Source of the DNA: a virus
DNA length: 23,088 nt
Reading direction: 5' to 3' (one strand)
Virus record (IMG/VR): IMGVR_UViG_3300023279_000560
Coordinates: 1 to 23,088 of that record
The notes below the pieces were generated by a model. It was not told the DNA's origin. It did no database searches and saw only the letters and a list, made by a program, of their open reading frames with translations. Shown one piece after another: positions 7,023 to 14,587 of this stretch (positions within the stretch are counted from its first letter, which is position 1; the number at the start of each line of letters is the position of its first letter). Made by a program: the position numbers and the translations under genes.

Positions 7023-7073
7023 CTAATAAGTAACTACTGCTTACGTAGTAAGCTAAGTAGTAGTTACTATTAG
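7023..7073. repeat. family 1 structured 51-nt element, copy 1
   Basis: Outer arms 7023-7038 and 7059-7073 pair fully except for one bulged A (7028/7029). The inner hairpin is GCTTAC-GTA-GTAAGC (7039-7053) and the constant bulge TAAGT is 7054-7058. The polA stop codon (7070-7072) lies in the right arm. No T-run follows on either strand, so it is not a standard terminator. Confidence 0.92.
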
Positions 7074-8701
7074 TGGGTCTCTGCCCATGTCTTGCCTACT
7101 TTATATTGCGAGTCAAGTGGACACACAACAGATAGGTTACGAGACGTATTTAAGATAGCCTCTTTAGTTATTCTACAGAAATTAAGAGTATCTTTTACAC
7201 TAACTTCAAACTGATACTCATCGTGAATAGATGCAACAAGTTTAGCATCTACTCCTCTTTCATTTATTATCCTAGTTATTTGAACTAACCATTCTTTACA
7301 AATGATTGCTCCTGCACCTTGCAGTAAAGTATTTAGTGCAGCATGTTCTGATCTAATTTTTAGATGTCTACCATCCAAACCTAAGATAGAACCTGTTGTT
7401 GCAGCCTCAGTAACTTGGTTGCGTAGTCTTTTAAGGGCTGGCATATTACCTAAGAACCTTTCTATAAGTTCTCTTCCCTGTGCAGACCCGCCACCAACAA
7501 CCTTACCAATCTTGGCAGCACCAGCACCATATAAAAATGCGTAGATAAATGTCTTTGCTTGGTCTCTATTGGTTAGCCCTGCCATCTTCATGTTGGCTGT
7601 ATGTACGTCACCATTTACTACTTCATTAATGTACGCTTTGTCTTGCATGTAATGTGCAAGACAGCGTAGCTCTAATCCAGAAGCATCTGTACCTATTAGA
7701 TTGTACTTTTCTGGATCAGAGATAGTCCACAGCGATCTAAACTCTTTGCCATAAGGACTGTAAGAAGCAGGAACTTGAGCCATGTTAGGACTGTTGTGAG
7801 CCATACGGCCCGTCACAGTTTTGAGCGTCATTACCCTGCCTCTAACCTTCTCGTCGTCGTGGCACTCTTTGATCCACGACTTTAACATTCCTGTACGCTT
7901 CTGTAGCAAAAAGAACCTACTAAACATCTGAGCTTCAGGCATTTTGATATGGCTTAATGTTTCTTCATTAACAATAATATTGCCTTTGTCTGTGTGATGT
8001 TTAGGTTCCCAACCTTTCTCCATCAGTCTTTCTGCAATCTGTTTACGTGAAGCTATGTTAAATGGAATGTACTTTACTTTTGTTTTTAGTTGTAACTCTT
8101 TTGGTGGAAACATCTCAGTAGCTTTAGCAATCAAGATATCCTCTTCCTCTTGCAACTCAGACAGTAACAGCATGGCACCACGAAGGTTAAGTGTGAAGCC
8201 ATTCTTTTCCTGCTGATCTACAATTGCACGTACACAGTTCTCTAGTCTTTTACTTTTACTAGAAAACTTAGCACCTTCTTTATCAAGATACTGTGCAACC
8301 TTATGTGTAAGCCTAACGTCCTGCTTACAGTACTCTAGCATTTCAGGTGTGTAGTATTCAAACTCCTGAAACTCTATCTTTGCAAACTCCAGTTGCTCAC
8401 CCCATGCTTTGAGGGAGTGACCGCCTTCTCTGATTGGGTTATACAACTGAGATTCAATGAGGGTGTCACGGATTTGACGTAGCTGTATTGTAGAACCTGT
8501 TAGTCTGTTCAAGACAGGTGCATCAAAGCTAATGCCATTGTGCATTATAAATTGTTCTACATTCTTAGACCACGCTGCAAACTCGCGACACTCCTCACCT
8601 ACCCACGACCACTCAGTACCGTTGTCATAGTCTCTGGCTACGATGCAGTGGATAACTGTAGCATCAATAGCATCTGTTTCAATATCTACAATAGCTTTCA
8701 T
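7070..8701 (-). CDS. polA: family A DNA polymerase with 3'-5' exonuclease
   Basis: A 543-residue replicative polymerase. The exonuclease domain has D6/E8 (VDIETD), HNGISFD (54-60) and YCKQD (124-128). The polymerase domain has TVTGRMAHNSPN, motif A with D339 (GTDASGLELR), motif B R379-K383-Y387-Y391 (RDQAKTFIYAFLYG) and motif C HDE (493-495). Tyr387 aligns with E. coli Pol I Phe762 and T7 Tyr526, so this is a Tyr-type polymerase, which in aquatic phages goes with virulent replication. No 5'-3' exonuclease domain is present. It follows the primase-helicase gene by 2 nt and ends inside a structured repeat. Confidence 0.96.
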   Translation of the reverse strand: MKAIVDIETDAIDATVIHCIVARDYDNGTEWSWVGEECREFAAWSKNVEQFIMHNGISFDAPVLNRLTGSTIQLRQIRDTLIESQLYNPIREGGHSLKAWGEQLEFAKIEFQEFEYYTPEMLEYCKQDVRLTHKVAQYLDKEGAKFSSKSKRLENCVRAIVDQQEKNGFTLNLRGAMLLLSELQEEEDILIAKATEMFPPKELQLKTKVKYIPFNIASRKQIAERLMEKGWEPKHHTDKGNIIVNEETLSHIKMPEAQMFSRFFLLQKRTGMLKSWIKECHDDEKVRGRVMTLKTVTGRMAHNSPNMAQVPASYSPYGKEFRSLWTISDPEKYNLIGTDASGLELRCLAHYMQDKAYINEVVNGDVHTANMKMAGLTNRDQAKTFIYAFLYGAGAAKIGKVVGGGSAQGRELIERFLGNMPALKRLRNQVTEAATTGSILGLDGRHLKIRSEHAALNTLLQGAGAIICKEWLVQITRIINERGVDAKLVASIHDEYQFEVSVKDTLNFCRITKEAILNTSRNLSVVCPLDSQYKVGKTWAETH

Positions 8702-8703
8702 AT

Positions 8704-10362
8704 CTAGAAAGGAATATCCTGATTGTCTTCATTTTCAACAAAAGGATTATCAATCTGTGTCATGCGACCTGTTTGATTATCATAATGAAGATGTGTAGCT
8801 ATCCCTGTGTCTCCTGTATATCTGTTCTTTAGAATACGTAGTGTAGTTGTATTAGCTTCTACTGGATCATCAGCCTGTTGATTGCGCTCCAAGGCTATTA
8901 CGCTATCACTTAGATGAGCGATAGATGCTGACCCACGTAGATGCGATAGGCTCACCTCACGGCCATCCTCATGCCCCTTGTCACCTGATGGGCGACGTAG
9001 GTGACTGACCAGCAGCAAGCCAATGCCTGTCTCTTCAACAAGAGAGCGTAGCTTGGTCATAAGAATATCAATAGACTTACGCTCATCTCCATTGTCCTCT
9101 TGCCCAGAGACAAGGATAGATAGATGGTCGAGGAACACCCACTTGCAATCCAAAGCTTTTGCCATGTACCGTACACGATCCAGTATCTCGTCGTTAGAGA
9201 TAGAACCAAAGTGATCGAAGGCAAAGAACCTACCCGTTCCTACCGTTTTTTCCTGCCAATCATTTAGTTGTTCCTGTGTAAACTGATCTCTGATCTCCTT
9301 AATATATAGTCGAGCGTTAGCCTCAACAGACATAATGTTAAAGGCAGTGCTTCGGATACTCTCTTCCAAAGCTAGTACACCAATGTTCGCTTTAGTGTTG
9401 CCCATAATGTAGAGCAGCAGTTCTCTAATGATGCTGCTCTTACCCATGCCAGCACCGCTAGTGAACGTGACTAACTCACCTGTACGCATACCGTATGTCT
9501 TCTCATTAAGCTTGGACCAAGGGTAGGCCACAGTCTCAAAGTACGCTTCGTCGTACAGCGAAGAACCAAGATCACTAAGATTAATAATTCCTGCTGGTGT
9601 ATAGGATTTAGCAGCCCACCATGTATCTACAAACTTTTGTCGTTGATTTGTTTTTAGATACTCATTGGCATCCTTCATATCAAGGGTGACAATCTTACAC
9701 TTGTTAGGCTCGAACAGTTGGGCAACCTTAGTGGCTGCTTCTTTGCCTTCTTTGTCATTATCAAAACATAATACAACGCTGTCATACATATTAAGAAAGT
9801 CAAACTGTTCCTTACAGTTTTTAACTGCTGCCCCTGCACCATTCTTTAGTGAGACTACAGGCCACTTTGATCCGAGCAGTTCATACGCAGACATAGCATC
9901 TAGTTCACCCTCGCATACGGTAACGTACTTTGCTTTACGAGTAAACAAATGCTGCCCAAACAATCCTGCACCTGACAGGTTGCCTTCAGACCAGAACTTC
10001 TTGTCGGCGGTAGACCTAATCTTTCGACCTATCACCTCGCCATCTGGCCCACGGTAGTCATATAAATGATGTGTGATGTTTGCATTATCTTTAACGACCG
10101 ACGCCCCAAAAAGTTTGGCAGTTTCGGCTGTAATCTTTCGATCACCAAGGTCAGATATAACTGCATTGTCATAGCTGTTCATTGGTTTCCTTTTATCTAT
10201 TGCTACTACTGTATTTGTTTGCATACTTATTTCCTCATCGGCTGGTATAAATGCTTCGCATTTGTGACAGTATTGATGGCCGTCTGAATACAATGAGTTG
10301 GCATCAGAAGACCCACACGCTTCACATGGAAGGTGCCTTACAAAAGTTCCTGTATCTGACAT
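8704..10362 (-). CDS. fused DNA primase-helicase (T7 gp4-like)
   Basis: A 552-residue two-domain protein. A full N-terminal zinc site is present (C13, C16, C32, C35), so it should recognise primer sites. The TOPRIM primase core has CEGELDA (150-156) and FDNDKEGKEA (200-209). The C-terminal helicase has Walker A SGAGMGKS (302-309), Walker B WVFLDHLS (408-415), the LSHLRGSASIAHLSD block and an arginine finger in LKNRYTGDTG. It unwinds the fork and makes primers for the adjacent polymerase. The acidic tail (FVENEDNQDIPF) resembles the T7 gp4 tail that contacts polymerase. Confidence 0.96.
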   Translation of the reverse strand: MSDTGTFVRHLPCEACGSSDANSLYSDGHQYCHKCEAFIPADEEISMQTNTVVAIDKRKPMNSYDNAVISDLGDRKITAETAKLFGASVVKDNANITHHLYDYRGPDGEVIGRKIRSTADKKFWSEGNLSGAGLFGQHLFTRKAKYVTVCEGELDAMSAYELLGSKWPVVSLKNGAGAAVKNCKEQFDFLNMYDSVVLCFDNDKEGKEAATKVAQLFEPNKCKIVTLDMKDANEYLKTNQRQKFVDTWWAAKSYTPAGIINLSDLGSSLYDEAYFETVAYPWSKLNEKTYGMRTGELVTFTSGAGMGKSSIIRELLLYIMGNTKANIGVLALEESIRSTAFNIMSVEANARLYIKEIRDQFTQEQLNDWQEKTVGTGRFFAFDHFGSISNDEILDRVRYMAKALDCKWVFLDHLSILVSGQEDNGDERKSIDILMTKLRSLVEETGIGLLLVSHLRRPSGDKGHEDGREVSLSHLRGSASIAHLSDSVIALERNQQADDPVEANTTTLRILKNRYTGDTGIATHLHYDNQTGRMTQIDNPFVENEDNQDIPF

Positions 10363-10372
10363 GGGTTACTCG

Positions 10373-10531
10373 CTATTTGAAAACGATTGAGTAAAGATTT
10401 TTACTATCTAATTTAAGAGCGTAACATAATGTGTTACGAAAGTCAAGAGCCTCTATTGCATTTCCTCTTGTATCGAAGGTGTCTACTATAGTTTTTGTTT
10501 TTGTATTCTGTACTTTCCATTTCTTATTCAT
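10373..10531 (-). CDS. small protein of unknown function
   Basis: 52 residues from MNKKWKVQNTKTKT, preferred over an upstream GTG because AGAGG lies 8 nt before the ATG and the start overlaps the preceding stop (TAATG). The pattern (WKVQNTKTKTIVDTFDTRGNA) suggests a small beta-hairpin followed by a helix. No recognised domain. It sits between ThyX and the primase-helicase in the same transcript. Confidence 0.6.
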   Translation of the reverse strand: MNKKWKVQNTKTKTIVDTFDTRGNAIEALDFRNTLCYALKLDSKNLYSIVFK

Positions 10532-10710
10532 TACAAAGACCTCTGGTGATTTTGCCACGCATCGCTGAGAAGTTGTTTACGATAGTCTGCTAATTCTTTT
10601 TCAATTTCCACAAGCATTTCTATTTGATTTAAGATGTTCCTTTTTTTAAAGTCTTCTTGCGGTGAAAAGATTAAACCTTTTGAGTATCTAATTACAAATA
10701 ACTGCTCCAT
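10531..10710 (-). CDS. small protein of unknown function
   Basis: A 59-residue frame, MEQLFVIRYSKGLIFSPQED to the end NHQRSL. The ATG is preceded by AAGAGGTTTAGAA and the stop overlaps the next start (TAATG), a junction typical of this operon. The second half (NQIEMLVEIEKELADYRKQ) is a likely amphipathic helix or short coiled coil. No domain recognised. Confidence 0.6.
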   Translation of the reverse strand: MEQLFVIRYSKGLIFSPQEDFKKRNILNQIEMLVEIEKELADYRKQLLSDAWQNHQRSL

Positions 10711-10712
10711 TT

Positions 10713-11363
10713 CTAAACCTCTTGTTGGTTAATTAAAGCGTTCCACGAAATCGGAAACTGTTTGTTTAGTAATCCATTTATTTGCTGCGCTATGATTCTA
10801 GTTTCCAGTTGGGTATCTTCTGCAAGGCGCAGCTTACATACCCTAGCAAAGGCTGCGATGCTACCGCTCCAGTACCATTCAGTATACATACCTTGTGGTA
10901 GCACAGCCCTAGCTTGTTCTTCACATACTCCTTGGAAAAGTAAAGATTTGTATGCTTCTGTAGCATGGTCTATAGCGTTTTTGTAGATGTTGCTCATAAT
11001 TTTTGGTGACATTACTAACTCTTCTGATGATCCTTGTTTCTTATCTTCAGAAACTTTACGCCATTCTTCTGTGTACCACATCTCTGGATCATCAGACACA
11101 TAGCGACGGCTCACCTCGTTCCATACCAACCCTACCTGATGCTTGCCTAACTGTCTAGCTACAAAGATAGGAGCCTTCATGTGAAACTGTGCAGAGCAGT
11201 GGCCGAACGGTGTCCAGTGATTGTGCTTGGCAAGATAGTTAATTAACTTAATATCTTTGTCAGAGATTGGTTTGCTTTTGGGTGATCGTTTGTTGAATGA
11301 TACTCGCGCTGCGTTTGCAACAGTAATATCATTACCCATATAATCTATAAGTTTAACTGTCAT
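10713..11363 (-). CDS. thyX: FAD-dependent thymidylate synthase
   Basis: A 216-residue ThyX, which makes dTMP from dUMP using FAD and methylene-tetrahydrofolate. HWTPFGHCSAQFHMKAP and ARQLGKHQVGLVWNEVSRRY (residues 69-88) correspond to the flavin and substrate site; the classical RHR start of the ThyX motif appears as RQL here, a variant seen in phages. EEQARAVLPQGMYTEWYW and AEDTQLETR are the other typical blocks. With NrdJ it supplies dTTP for phage replication. It starts inside the last codons of the HNH gene. Confidence 0.93.
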   Translation of the reverse strand: MTVKLIDYMGNDITVANAARVSFNKRSPKSKPISDKDIKLINYLAKHNHWTPFGHCSAQFHMKAPIFVARQLGKHQVGLVWNEVSRRYVSDDPEMWYTEEWRKVSEDKKQGSSEELVMSPKIMSNIYKNAIDHATEAYKSLLFQGVCEEQARAVLPQGMYTEWYWSGSIAAFARVCKLRLAEDTQLETRIIAQQINGLLNKQFPISWNALINQQEV

Positions 11364-11865
11364 TCAGTTGTCCTAACATCCATTGTGCAATTTTCATATG
11401 TTCTTTTGCTGTTGCGTCATCTTTTAATCGGTTAGCTCTAGCAGATACCCATCCAACATTTCCTTTTACATATCCTTTATCAGGTACAATACGATCTACT
11501 TGTGCCGCATTGTCAGCATATTGGTTAGTGGCGAAAAGGTCTAACTTAACTCCCAGAATAGGACAGGTATCAGTCCAAATAGACTTTAGATATTCTTCTG
11601 TTAAATTAAAAGGTATTTGTTTACTAGTTGCTTTATGTTTAACACGCATACATCTGATATGGAATGGTTTTTCTTTTTTATTTTTCGCAATACTTTCTTT
11701 TCGACATGCAGCACAACGGGAGTCTGTACCGTCGGGGCGACCGCTGTCTTTATGATACTCAGTTAATGGTTTATTTTTTTTACATTTGCCACATACTTTT
11801 GTTGGAAGTTTTGTAAATTTGTCGAGCGCGTTAAACAAGTTAAGGTATTCTTCATCAACCATCAT
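11353..11865 (-). CDS. HNH endonuclease with N-terminal zinc ribbon
   Basis: 170 residues. The N-terminal part has CGKCKKNK ... CAACRK (two CxxC pairs). The C-terminal HNH region runs CPILGVKLDLF, AAQVDRIVPDKGYVKGNV, VSARANRLKDDATAKEHM. This is the phage HNH type in which the usual 'LDRI/SxDRI' His-position motif is followed by KGYxxGNV and RAN. It may be a free-standing homing nuclease or take part in packaging or nicking; adjacency to thyX fits homing insertion. GGGGGAAACTTTCA precedes the start, and an ATG one codon later is also possible. Confidence 0.82.
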   Translation of the reverse strand: MMVDEEYLNLFNALDKFTKLPTKVCGKCKKNKPLTEYHKDSGRPDGTDSRCAACRKESIAKNKKEKPFHIRCMRVKHKATSKQIPFNLTEEYLKSIWTDTCPILGVKLDLFATNQYADNAAQVDRIVPDKGYVKGNVGWVSARANRLKDDATAKEHMKIAQWMLGQLNDS

Positions 11866-12040
11866 TGAAAGTTTCCCCCCATAGATTATCTATAAAGTTT
11901 TCTTTGTCCTCCATGATCTCGTTGATTTCTTCCTTGGCAAGCTTCTTAGCTTCCTTCGCTGTGTATCCTTCTTCGCTATACTGTTTAGTAAGATCACGAA
12001 ACAGATGGTTACGTTCTTTTTGCCATAGATTTTTTGCCAT
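11855..12040 (-). CDS. small helical protein of unknown function
   Basis: 61 residues from MAKNLWQKERN. This start is chosen because it overlaps the previous stop as TAATG; a GTG four codons upstream is possible. It is highly charged and predicted mostly helical (KEAKKLAKEEINEIMEDKEN). No domain recognised. It overlaps the HNH start by 11 nt. Confidence 0.6.
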   Translation of the reverse strand: MAKNLWQKERNHLFRDLTKQYSEEGYTAKEAKKLAKEEINEIMEDKENFIDNLWGETFNDG

Positions 12041-12174
12041 TACTCTGCCCACTTACTCCTGTTTATTGAATGTTCTGCAAGTAACTTTTTAATTGTCTCG
12101 TCCTTATCTTGTAAGGCTTTCTTGAGTACAGTTATATACTGCTCAAGCTTTAGTATTTTCTGTGCGTCATTCAT
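12040..12174 (-). CDS. very small coiled-coil protein
   Basis: 44 residues, MNDAQKILKLEQYITVLKKA to the end NRSKWAE. Heptad-like leucine/isoleucine spacing (ILKLEQYITVLKKALQDKDE) suggests a short coiled coil. A strong AGGAAGGGAC lies directly before the ATG, and the stop overlaps the next ATG. It follows the lysin gene. No function assigned. Confidence 0.6.
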   Translation of the reverse strand: MNDAQKILKLEQYITVLKKALQDKDETIKKLLAEHSINRSKWAE

Positions 12175-12182
12175 GTCCCTTC

Positions 12183-12662
12183 CTAACAACATAGTTCGCG
12201 TCTATAAAATACATGCTCACCTACCACAGCCAGCAGAAAAAAGTTATCTGCTATAGCCCATTTAGGTGATACATATACTGCATGATAATGTGTGGCACCA
12301 AGGGTATCTCGAAGTAATACACCATCAAGTGCCATATTAACTACCTTAACAACCTCTTCTAGTGCTTTGATATTCCTCATCCTTTCAGTCTTACCATCAC
12401 ACCAATAAGAGAACTGACATTTATTTCTAACTGGGTTGCCTTCCCAATACATGCCCTGCTTTACAACTTCGCAGACACTATTAGGAAAAGTTTTATCATA
12501 CATCCTTTCAAGAATTACATTAGCTACAGCCAGCTTACCAGCAAAGGTTTCAGACCTAGCCTCAAAGTAAACTGCCTCAACTAAACATGTGCGCTCCTCT
12601 TCTGCTTTAGCTGGTGTTACTAACATAAGCAGTAACAAACTACTTAAAATATATTTAATCAT
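12183..12662 (-). CDS. cell wall hydrolase, SleB/Hydrolase_2 type (probable endolysin)
   Basis: 159 residues with a clear N-terminal signal segment (MIKYILSSLLLLMLVTPAKA, cleavage likely after AKA). The mature part has EAVYFEARSE with the catalytic Glu of SleB-type hydrolases, LAVANVILERMYD, FPNSVCEVVKQ, CQFSYWCDGK and GATHYHAVYVSPKWA. SleB-family enzymes cleave peptidoglycan glycan strands. The signal peptide implies export by the host Sec system, so lysis timing may not depend only on a holin. Two additional Cys end the protein (ELCC). This is the only lysis enzyme seen in the window. Confidence 0.88.
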   Translation of the reverse strand: MIKYILSSLLLLMLVTPAKAEEERTCLVEAVYFEARSETFAGKLAVANVILERMYDKTFPNSVCEVVKQGMYWEGNPVRNKCQFSYWCDGKTERMRNIKALEEVVKVVNMALDGVLLRDTLGATHYHAVYVSPKWAIADNFFLLAVVGEHVFYRRELCC

Positions 12663-12850
12663 TAGTGTATCCTTAGAACGTGTAGATCGTGTAGCTGATC
12701 CCCAAAGAAAGGTTTTAGAACATCGTCCATGAACAACTCTGCTTCCATCTGGGTATCAAATTTTTCGATGGTATCTCCATCGTCTGCAACCAATGGGGTT
12801 GTTTCTTCTAGGTCTAGGTTGGTAGGAATTTGTACTATAATATATGACAT
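12662..12850 (-). CDS. small acidic protein of unknown function
   Basis: 62 residues, MSYIIVQIPTNLD to LHVLRIH, rich in Asp/Glu with aromatic residues (DTQMEAELFMDDVLKPFFGD). AAAGGAGATTGCT precedes the ATG, and AATCTC upstream can pair with GAGATT to hide part of this site (12854-12872). The stop overlaps the lysin start as TAATG, so the two are coupled. No domain recognised. Confidence 0.65.
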   Translation of the reverse strand: MSYIIVQIPTNLDLEETTPLVADDGDTIEKFDTQMEAELFMDDVLKPFFGDQLHDLHVLRIH

Positions 12851-12853
12851 AGC

Positions 12854-12872
12854 AATCTCCTTTTAAGAGATT
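12854..12872 (-). promoter_or_regulatory. hairpin masking the ribosome site of the gene before the lysin
   Basis: On the minus strand AATCTC can pair with GAGATT, which contains most of the AAGGAGA ribosome-binding sequence, across a loop of about 7 nt. This 6-bp hairpin is a possible brake on translation of the gene at 12662-12850 and, by coupling, of the lysin. Confidence 0.4.
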
Positions 12873-12874
12873 TC

Positions 12875-12883
12875 ATTATATCA
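12875..12883 (-). promoter_or_regulatory. possible extended -10 promoter before the lysin unit
   Basis: TGATATAAT (12883-12875) is a perfect extended -10 box on the minus strand, overlapping the end of the cupin gene. No good -35 box is seen 16-18 nt upstream, so activity is uncertain. Confidence 0.35.
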
Positions 12884-13220
12884 TGCCACCTACATTGTCC
12901 CTAATAATATCTGTGTGATTTAATTCTGCCCAATAAATTTCAAGGGCTTTGGTTTCCTGACAGGCTTCAAAAGAGTGCTTCTCTCCAGCAGGAACCACAC
13001 ACATATCTCCCATAAACAAATGGGTTTCATCTACTAAACCATAGTCCTTGTGCCGTCTAATAATTAACTCGCCTTCCAATACATAGAAAGCATTGATCTT
13101 ACTTTGATGTGCGTGTGTGCTACAGAAACCACCGCTATTGATTTTAATCTGATGGATTTCAATAGCTGGTGTTTGTAACAGGGGACAAGTACTTCCCCAA
13201 ACTTTTCCTTCAATGTTCAT
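12876..13220 (-). CDS. single-domain cupin protein
   Basis: 114 residues forming one cupin barrel. Motif 1 is GGFCSTHAHQSKINAFYVLEG, with the HxH metal pair and a Glu-Gly end, and motif 2 is GDMCVVPAGEKHSFEA with PxG and the last His. Such small cupins resemble the C-terminal domain of sugar-phosphate isomerases and related sugar enzymes. In phages they occur as host-derived genes of unclear use. AAGGAGAACAACTATA precedes the ATG, and the start overlaps the previous stop (TAATG). The substrate cannot be read from the sequence. Confidence 0.85.
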   Translation of the reverse strand: MNIEGKVWGSTCPLLQTPAIEIHQIKINSGGFCSTHAHQSKINAFYVLEGELIIRRHKDYGLVDETHLFMGDMCVVPAGEKHSFEACQETKALEIYWAELNHTDIIRDNVGGMI

Positions 13221-13456
13221 TATAGTTGTTCTCCTTGCGCTGAAAACCCATCAAGATTAAACCAATGACCGTTGTCCTCTAGTTCAAAAAAGCTCCCCGC
13301 CTTGTCGGTTACGAGGCAGTATTGATTAATTCCCTCATTAAACCAGACCTCTTTTGTTGAGCCGAGATTAGCAAGCAGGTCGGTAAATTTTTCGGCGCGT
13401 TCGTGGTTGATAGATTTGTTGGCATCGCGTTCGATTTCAATCCATACTTTATTCAT
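13220..13456 (-). CDS. small protein of unknown function
   Basis: 78 residues beginning MNKVWIEIERDANKSINHER and ending FSAQGEQL. It has alternating charged and aromatic residues (EVWFNEGINQYCLVTD, FFELEDNGHWFNLDGF), suggesting a compact alpha-beta fold. The ATG follows AAGGAGAACTACTGTA and overlaps the methylase stop. The last codons and next ribosome site closely repeat those of the upstream gene (see findings). No domain recognised. Confidence 0.65.
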   Translation of the reverse strand: MNKVWIEIERDANKSINHERAEKFTDLLANLGSTKEVWFNEGINQYCLVTDKAGSFFELEDNGHWFNLDGFSAQGEQL

Positions 13457-14001
13457 TACAGTAGTTCTCCTTGTGAGTTATCTTGCTTACGCTGTGCTAC
13501 ACAGATCGTATCGTTGTGCGGTCCACCGTGTGAGACAAGCATTATTTCTTCTGTTATAAATCCTTCCTTACCTACTCCTGTACTATTCCACCCAAAGGAT
13601 AACACAATACCATTGTCTTTTACAAGAGGTTTTATATTATCTTTTACTTTAGTATAGAACGATGCTTGTGTATCCTGCTGTGTAACCTCAAGCCCTGCTA
13701 TTTTGTAGCACTCACTGACCTGTCGGACAGAATAGGGTGGATCATACAGCACGACATCAGCCTCAACACCTTGAGTTAAAAGACAATTTAGAAAAGCTTC
13801 TGCTTTCATATGATACTGAGCATCTGTCTCTGGGTTTAGGTCGTTGGTGATTGTTCCTACTCGTGAGTCACGCGCAAACGGATCAACAATTACGTCCGCA
13901 CCGAGCGTCCATCTAGAAACAAAGTCTTTAATAGGTTTAATACTAAACGTATCATGGTTAGGCATAGCCCATGTCTTGCTAAACCGTATGCTATTTTCCA
14001 T
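13456..14001 (-). CDS. phage DNA methyltransferase (DPPY-type, adenine-N6 or cytosine-N4)
   Basis: 181 residues. DVIVDPFARDSRVGTITNDLNPE (about 36-58) looks like the AdoMet-binding part, and VVLYDPPYSVRQV (84-96) is the catalytic DPPY motif of amino-methyltransferases. The AdoMet motif comes before DPPY, and no separate target-recognition domain is obvious, as in short phage methylases. It probably methylates phage DNA to avoid host restriction or to mark it. No restriction enzyme partner is next to it. Confidence 0.8.
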   Translation of the reverse strand: MENSIRFSKTWAMPNHDTFSIKPIKDFVSRWTLGADVIVDPFARDSRVGTITNDLNPETDAQYHMKAEAFLNCLLTQGVEADVVLYDPPYSVRQVSECYKIAGLEVTQQDTQASFYTKVKDNIKPLVKDNGIVLSFGWNSTGVGKEGFITEEIMLVSHGGPHNDTICVAQRKQDNSQGELL

Positions 14002-14003
14002 TT

Positions 14004-14189
14004 CTAAGGCTCCACATTATTTATAACTTCAACATTAAATGCTTCGTAAATAAACTCAACCAACTCATCGAAGTCATCAGGGTTGTAGTTAAAAGAAAAT
14101 ACAAAATCTCTAACAGCATCCCACGGGACCGTCACTCGCTCTGGCTCCGAGGGTCGAGAAAAGTCTACATGAATTACATTATCAGGCAT
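14004..14189 (-). CDS. small acidic protein of unknown function
   Basis: 61 residues, MPDNVIHVDFSRPSEPERVT and a Phe/Asp-rich centre (FVFSFNYNPDDFDELVEFIYEA). It overlaps the upstream gene by 8 nt and is followed after 2 nt by the methylase. The upstream GGGATAACTGAAG gives a weak ribosome site. No domain recognised. Confidence 0.6.
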   Translation of the reverse strand: MPDNVIHVDFSRPSEPERVTVPWDAVRDFVFSFNYNPDDFDELVEFIYEAFNVEVINNVEP

Positions 14190-14370
14190 CTTCAGTTATC
14201 CCACAGTAATCCATGATATAGCGACGGGCTTCGTCGCGACAAGCGGCACCGATGAAGCCTTCGCCGTACTCGTGAAAGATAGTATCAAGTATCTCACTCA
14301 TTACCCATGCCCGACGACGCGAAGCTTTACCCTCTACCATTAGTTCATCTACACGATTTTTAATGTTCAT
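14182..14370 (-). CDS. small protein of unknown function
   Basis: 62 residues, MNIKNRVDELMVEGKASRRR to YCGITEDA, probably helical with a basic ASRRRAW patch. TAGGAGAATCAAACT precedes the ATG at good spacing. It overlaps both neighbours slightly, as is normal in this operon. No domain recognised. Confidence 0.65.
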   Translation of the reverse strand: MNIKNRVDELMVEGKASRRRAWVMSEILDTIFHEYGEGFIGAACRDEARRYIMDYCGITEDA

Positions 14371-14587
14371 AGTTTGATTCTCCTATATATGTTTCTTCAA
14401 TCCACTTTTCGTAGCCAGAACTCATTTCTAAATATTCGTTTTCAATCCATCCATTTAGTTCCTTTACGTTAATAATGTCATCAACTTCTGTTAAGTAGTC
14501 TTCAATGATAGGCGAAATCCAAGAATCATATTCGTTCTCAATAAAAGACATAACTTCTTCTATGTTCTTAAATTTATTTACTGACAT
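14360..14587 (-). CDS. small acidic protein of unknown function
   Basis: 75 residues with a strongly acidic, aromatic composition and an internal echo: IENEYDSWI, WIENEYLEM and YEKWIEETY recur along the chain. It could be a small DNA mimic or binding protein, but that is only a composition-based idea. The start lies inside the end of the upstream 59-residue gene. Confidence 0.62.
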   Translation of the reverse strand: MSVNKFKNIEEVMSFIENEYDSWISPIIEDYLTEVDDIINVKELNGWIENEYLEMSSGYEKWIEETYIGESNYEH

